Below are positions 43,402 to 64,000 of a stretch of DNA of 64,000 nucleotides, one piece after another. Source of the stretch: Spodoptera frugiperda (lineage: Eukaryota > Arthropoda > Insecta > Lepidoptera > Noctuidae); NCBI RefSeq assembly GCF_023101765.2, contig NC_064239.1, positions 1-64,000 on the forward strand. Direction: 5' to 3'. Positions within the stretch are counted from its first letter, which is position 1, and each line of letters starts with the position of its first letter. The translations under genes were made by a program, and so were the position numbers. The notes beneath the pieces were generated by a model that searched no databases, had not been told where the DNA came from, and was given only the letters and a program-made list of their open reading frames with translations.

Positions 43402-45414
43402 CTTCGGACTTCAAAAATGGAGGAGGTTCTCAATGCGGGATGGCATAAGTAGGAGGCCGAGCGATGTGACGGAACTACGGAAGGGACGGACTCGTAGGCA
43501 TCTCAAATGAAGAGCTTGGTCGCCGAGCTTTAGTTTATATGTTTCGCTGCTAATTCTTCTCATGACGATATCTCAGAAACTATTCATCTGATTGATATAC
43601 TGTGAGTGCAAAGGGTAATTTTAATCTGCATTCAAAGCCTAACTAACATAATCATTTGAATAAGGATTACTAGATACTGAACTAAAGAAAATACCTTAAA
43701 AATAACGTAATTTTTGAAATAAAAAACATAAAAGTGATTCTTGTAAACATTAACCGTAAGAGATAGAGAGAAATAAACTGTGTGTGATAATAGTATATTA
43801 TGCCATCGCGGCCTCGTATGTTGTTTTTATACATTTTGAATTTGCTAGTACATAACTATATTTTTAATGTTCGCGGCGTTCGTGAAGTTTCCAGTTGGCG
43901 AAATTTTTTGCGACCTTTTCAACATTTATTTCTGTATTGCTGATAATTATAATTTACATAAAAGCATAATAAACTATGTATATATACCTAAACAATGTTT
44001 TAAATTAGAAATCCGTTAAATATTTTTCCAATCGATCGCTTTCAAAAGAAAGGGGGTGCACAAGAGTATGCTGCCCCGGGAGTGGAAACAAACCAATGCC
44101 ACGCCGCCACTGCGTTGGAGCAAACACCAGTCAATAATTTCTAGGTTTCACGATCCTGTAATACTTAATGTTCACTGACCCATTCAATCAATAGGTACCC
44201 GCTATACAGTTGTGACGTTAATGTACCTATATACTTATGTACATACATTACATTTATATCATTAGGAAGTTATGTTGTCGTCTGCTCCATTGCGAGCAAG
44301 CAACATTTTAATCATAATCTATGACATTTTATCGCTGTGCCAATTAGGGCTCAAACATCTGTGGCACGAGGTATCTGTGGCCTTACTCAACTCGAGCTGA
44401 TTCTTCCAACGATGAAGTGTTAAGTTGGGTGTACCTACCAGTATGAGTACTACCAGTAGGAGTCTTATTAACTTACACGTAGTGAACAGTTATTGCATAT
44501 GAATAAAGTAGTATTTTATTTGTTAGCTTTGTCTACCTGCTAGTAGGCTGCATGTAAGGCGTAGGTTAAGACATCGACGCATACAATCTGTGAAGTATCT
44601 TCACTAGAACTTTAATACTAAATTCCAATTAACTTGACGGCTCTCACAACTGTTGTAGGGCTGTAAGCGCTTCCCAATAGATCTGCATGAGCGCGCGAGT
44701 CAAGTCTGGCAGAAGTTCAACATCGAAATGTTCAGTAAAATTGTCTGGTAATCAAACGCACCTCCAGATTACACGAGCACTAGAGCACTGAGTCAGTCTC
44801 GTAAGTTTAAATTACACAAAGCAATCTCCTTGCTATATATTCAATAGGTACGTCACACAAGCATTAAGATTAGTATTATTGCACTCAAGATATTCTTACG
44901 CATAAATTAGAACGAGTTCCCAACGTAGTGTCGCCGCGCAGGCTGCCGCGGCGCGCCACGCGGCACTACGCGATGTATAATGTTGTAACTATATTTATAT
45001 CGTACTTTACAATACTTTCTAACATAACTATCCTTACATAATTATTCTCTTGTAGCAAAACAATGGCCTGCTAAGATTCAGCAAACAGAGAATCCGTGCT
45101 CTACATTAGGTCTAGGTACACTTTATCAGCCACGAGTCCGCACGCGTCGTAAACCGGTGCGAGGTCGCGAGTGTCGGTACACAGCCAACTGACAGACCAG
45201 TGTGTTTGCGCTTGGGTTACGACATTGTGTACCGACAAGTGGCAATATTAATTCTACAAGAATTACATAATGTAACAATGACACAGAAGCGGGCTACACC
45301 CGGCCGGTGCGAGCTCACGTGGTCGTGGGCCGGCGCTGCCTGATATGTGCGCCGGGGGCTTCGGCTAACGGTAGTCCACTCCTTAGTCAGCCCAATGAGA
45401 TTTGGTTCCATAAT
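43402..45414. other. Spacer and probable 3' UTR of the PPP1R14 gene
   Basis: No coding exon is recognised. The part next to 45415 is moderately GC-rich and probably 3' UTR. A minus-strand AATAAA lies at 44515-44520. A GC-rich imperfect inverted repeat, GTAGTGTCGCCGCG ... CGCGGCACTAC, lies at about 44925-44970. Confidence 0.35.
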
Positions 45415-62196
<16,782 letters not shown>

Positions 62197-62852
62197 GAAG
62201 GCGGAGCGTCGCGCTGCGGCCGGGTCGCGCCGACACTGCCGCGCGCCGCGCCGCCGCGCCGCCGCGTCTCTACATATAGGTACTTAGTGCATATATATAG
62301 GGACTGCTCCTAACTCCTAGCCTATACCTACTTAGGTATAACTGTACCCTTCACGCCTTCACTTTATTTACGAGACAAAACATTATCACTGTCACTCTCC
62401 AATACCTAGTAATAAGAAAAAACTTAAAATGCGAAATTAATTTTCTAGTATTCGTAGTACCCTCCTTATAGAGTACCAATGTATTTACTAAACTAATTAC
62501 ATACGGTACTATTGTGTGTCGTGTTGTGACTTGTGAATACGCTGAAACTGCTATTGGTGCACGGTACGCGGACTGGACGGACCATATTCAATCCATGCAT
62601 ATCGCGTCAAAAACATTATGTGCAGCTGATCCAACACTTTGCAGAAGACTAGCTATTCCGCTGCCATATTGCTCATGTCCGATATGCTAACGTGAAGTGG
62701 AGTGCTGGTCGTGTGGTGCGAGTACTGGAAGTGGTTTCGCCCGGCACGAGGCCAGGGTATGTCAACCAGCGAAGGTCTGGAAGATGAGATCGGGACATTG
62801 AATGATGATTAGAAGACTAATGATTGTTCGAGGTCGATTGCAGACATAAATA

Positions 62853-63260
62853 CAGGGTGTTTGGCGCTTGGACCGACATAATCATTTCAACGATCTGGGA
62901 GGTCATTAGCTAGCTTATTACAGATAGACCCTTCATTCAATTTATAAGTTACAAGTTACAACAGTTCAAACTTGCAAGAAATGTTTGAAACCAAACAAAG
63001 ATGTATATTTACATTTAAAAGACCAGAATATACTCAGAGCACACACACTACAATACAACACAATTTTGGAACATTACACCCACAAACAAAAAAGTTATTT
63101 TGGGTTGAAGGAAACGTTTTTGGGTATATTTTTAATTTTGAATAAGAACAATCATTGTCACCTGCCGGGACATTTAGGACGAATGGTTTATGGGTAAAGC
63201 TAGTTAATGACCTGTAAATTCCCTGCAAACATGGTGTCGGTCGGTGCGCCATACACCCTG
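62853..63260. mobile_element. MITE with CAGGGTGTTTGGCGC inverted ends
   Basis: CAGGGTGTTTGGCGCTTGG at 62853 and its imperfect complement GGTGCGCCATACACCCTG ending at 63260 bound 408 bp. ATA flanks both ends. Its terminal CAGGGTGT resembles the MITE at 11446 but the interior is unrelated. No coding frame. Confidence 0.6.
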
Positions 63261-63829
63261 ATAGCGACTTTACTACGGTCGTGCTAAACTTTCGTTGAAC
63301 ATTTCATTCAACGACTTGTCGAGTTATCCTTTAGTCATTCAATCAAATAAGTTATGTTATGTTATGTTAGTTATGTTTTATGTTCATACAGATATTTGGT
63401 TTTTATTTTTAAATTTATAAGTACTGCATTTATCGTATTAGGTGTGCCTGTAAAGATAGATGTATTTAAGGTTAAGATAAATAAATAACGGATTACACCG
63501 GAACACCGCGACATGTTCACCGTAATCATACGCGAGGTTCAAGATTGTGCGCAGTGCGCAGGCGCGAACGTATCGACCGGGAGGCCGACGGAGGCGCTCC
63601 ATGTGAGTTCACTTTGACTTCCGCGGCTGGACCCGCCGTGTATAATTGTACAATATTTAGCAATCAGCGCCGCGGATACGTAGCGAGGTGTCACCGCCGG
63701 CTTAGGACAGCCACAATCCACATAGATGGACGGCGGGGACACGGCCACCCGTACACTTGATCTAAGAATACGTAAAGTGAAGATCCGCGAGTGTTTCCAC
63801 GACAGAGAGTGAGGAGTGTGGAGTGCGGC

Positions 63830-64000
63830 ATGCGGCTGCGACTGTGGTCGTGGTGGGCGGCGCTGGTGCTGGGCGCGGTGCGGGCGCGCGAGCTGGACCC
63901 GGCCGCCTGCGCGTCGCGCTTCGACGTGCAGCGCGACAAGATCATCCGCACGGAGGAGTCGCGCGACATGGGCGCGCGCTACCTCTCCGAGCTCGACGTG
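63830..64000 (+). CDS. N-terminus of a secreted or membrane protein, possibly MANSC/MANEC-domain (LRP11-like)
   Basis: The frame opens at ATG 63830 and is cut by the window end after 57 codons. It starts with a signal peptide (MRLRLWSWWAALVLGAVRA) and then ELDPAACASRFDVQRDKIIR and TEESRDMGARYLSELDV. The Cys followed by an I-I-R-T ... GA-x-Y-L pattern resembles the start of a MANSC/MANEC domain as in LRP11-like insect proteins, but the diagnostic Cys residues would lie beyond the window. High third-position GC and a long GC-rich leader support real coding. It points away from the PPP1R14 first exon, about 1.6 kb apart. Confidence 0.65.
   Translation, partial: MRLRLWSWWAALVLGAVRARELDPAACASRFDVQRDKIIRTEESRDMGARYLSELDV

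Overview
This window is the left end of a lepidopteran (moth or butterfly) chromosome. It opens with telomere-like pentamer arrays reading inward from the end. The spliced genes are of insect type. The intergenic and intronic DNA is full of repeats typical of Lepidoptera: tRNA-headed SINEs, R1/Jockey/RTE-type LINE fragments, hAT-like and other inverted-repeat elements, and the family that opens ACTAATATTATAAAG and closes in GCGGGCAAAAGCTA. The species cannot be named from the sequence alone.

Layout. 1-3770 is telomere-like repeat, made of (GGCCT)n to 3000 and then (AACCTGACCT)n, ending in a poly(T) junction. About 2 kb of subtelomeric repeat follows. 5935-18461 (minus) is a complete eight-exon gene for a 697-residue cell-surface protein with four Ig domains, two FN3 domains and one membrane segment, best matched to Borderless (bdl). 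21538-24319 (minus) is the non-muscle myosin essential light chain (Mlc-c) with two alternative 5' ends. 30664-37390 (plus) is the checkpoint kinase Chk1 (grp), six coding exons, with an apparent frame break in the GC-rich last exon. 45415-62196 (minus) is a PPP1R14/CPI-17-type inhibitor of protein phosphatase 1, six exons with a first intron of about 15 kb. From 63830 (plus) the first exon of a secreted or membrane protein runs off the window.

The genes do not form a pathway or operon; they are ordinary eukaryotic neighbours. Mlc-c (non-muscle myosin II light chain) and the PPP1R14 protein (inhibitor of myosin phosphatase-type PP1) both touch actomyosin regulation, but nothing here shows that their proximity matters.

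The space between genes is mostly mobile-element debris, and its order of insertion can often be read. Five hAT-like elements are bounded by perfect 8-bp target duplications. Several retrotransposon tails have 14-bp duplications, one of them with an uninterrupted paralogue of the target elsewhere in the window. Several loci are nested two or three deep.

I found no CRISPR array, operon, rRNA, convincing free-standing tRNA gene or novel multi-gene system. The points most worth checking are the telomere sequence (probably a base-calling artefact of CCTAA repeats), the alternative promoter of Mlc-c, paired CA repeats at two consecutive bdl splice donors, and the Chk1 frame break. Exon ends are given to the base from GT/AG sites and phase agreement; no transcript data were available.
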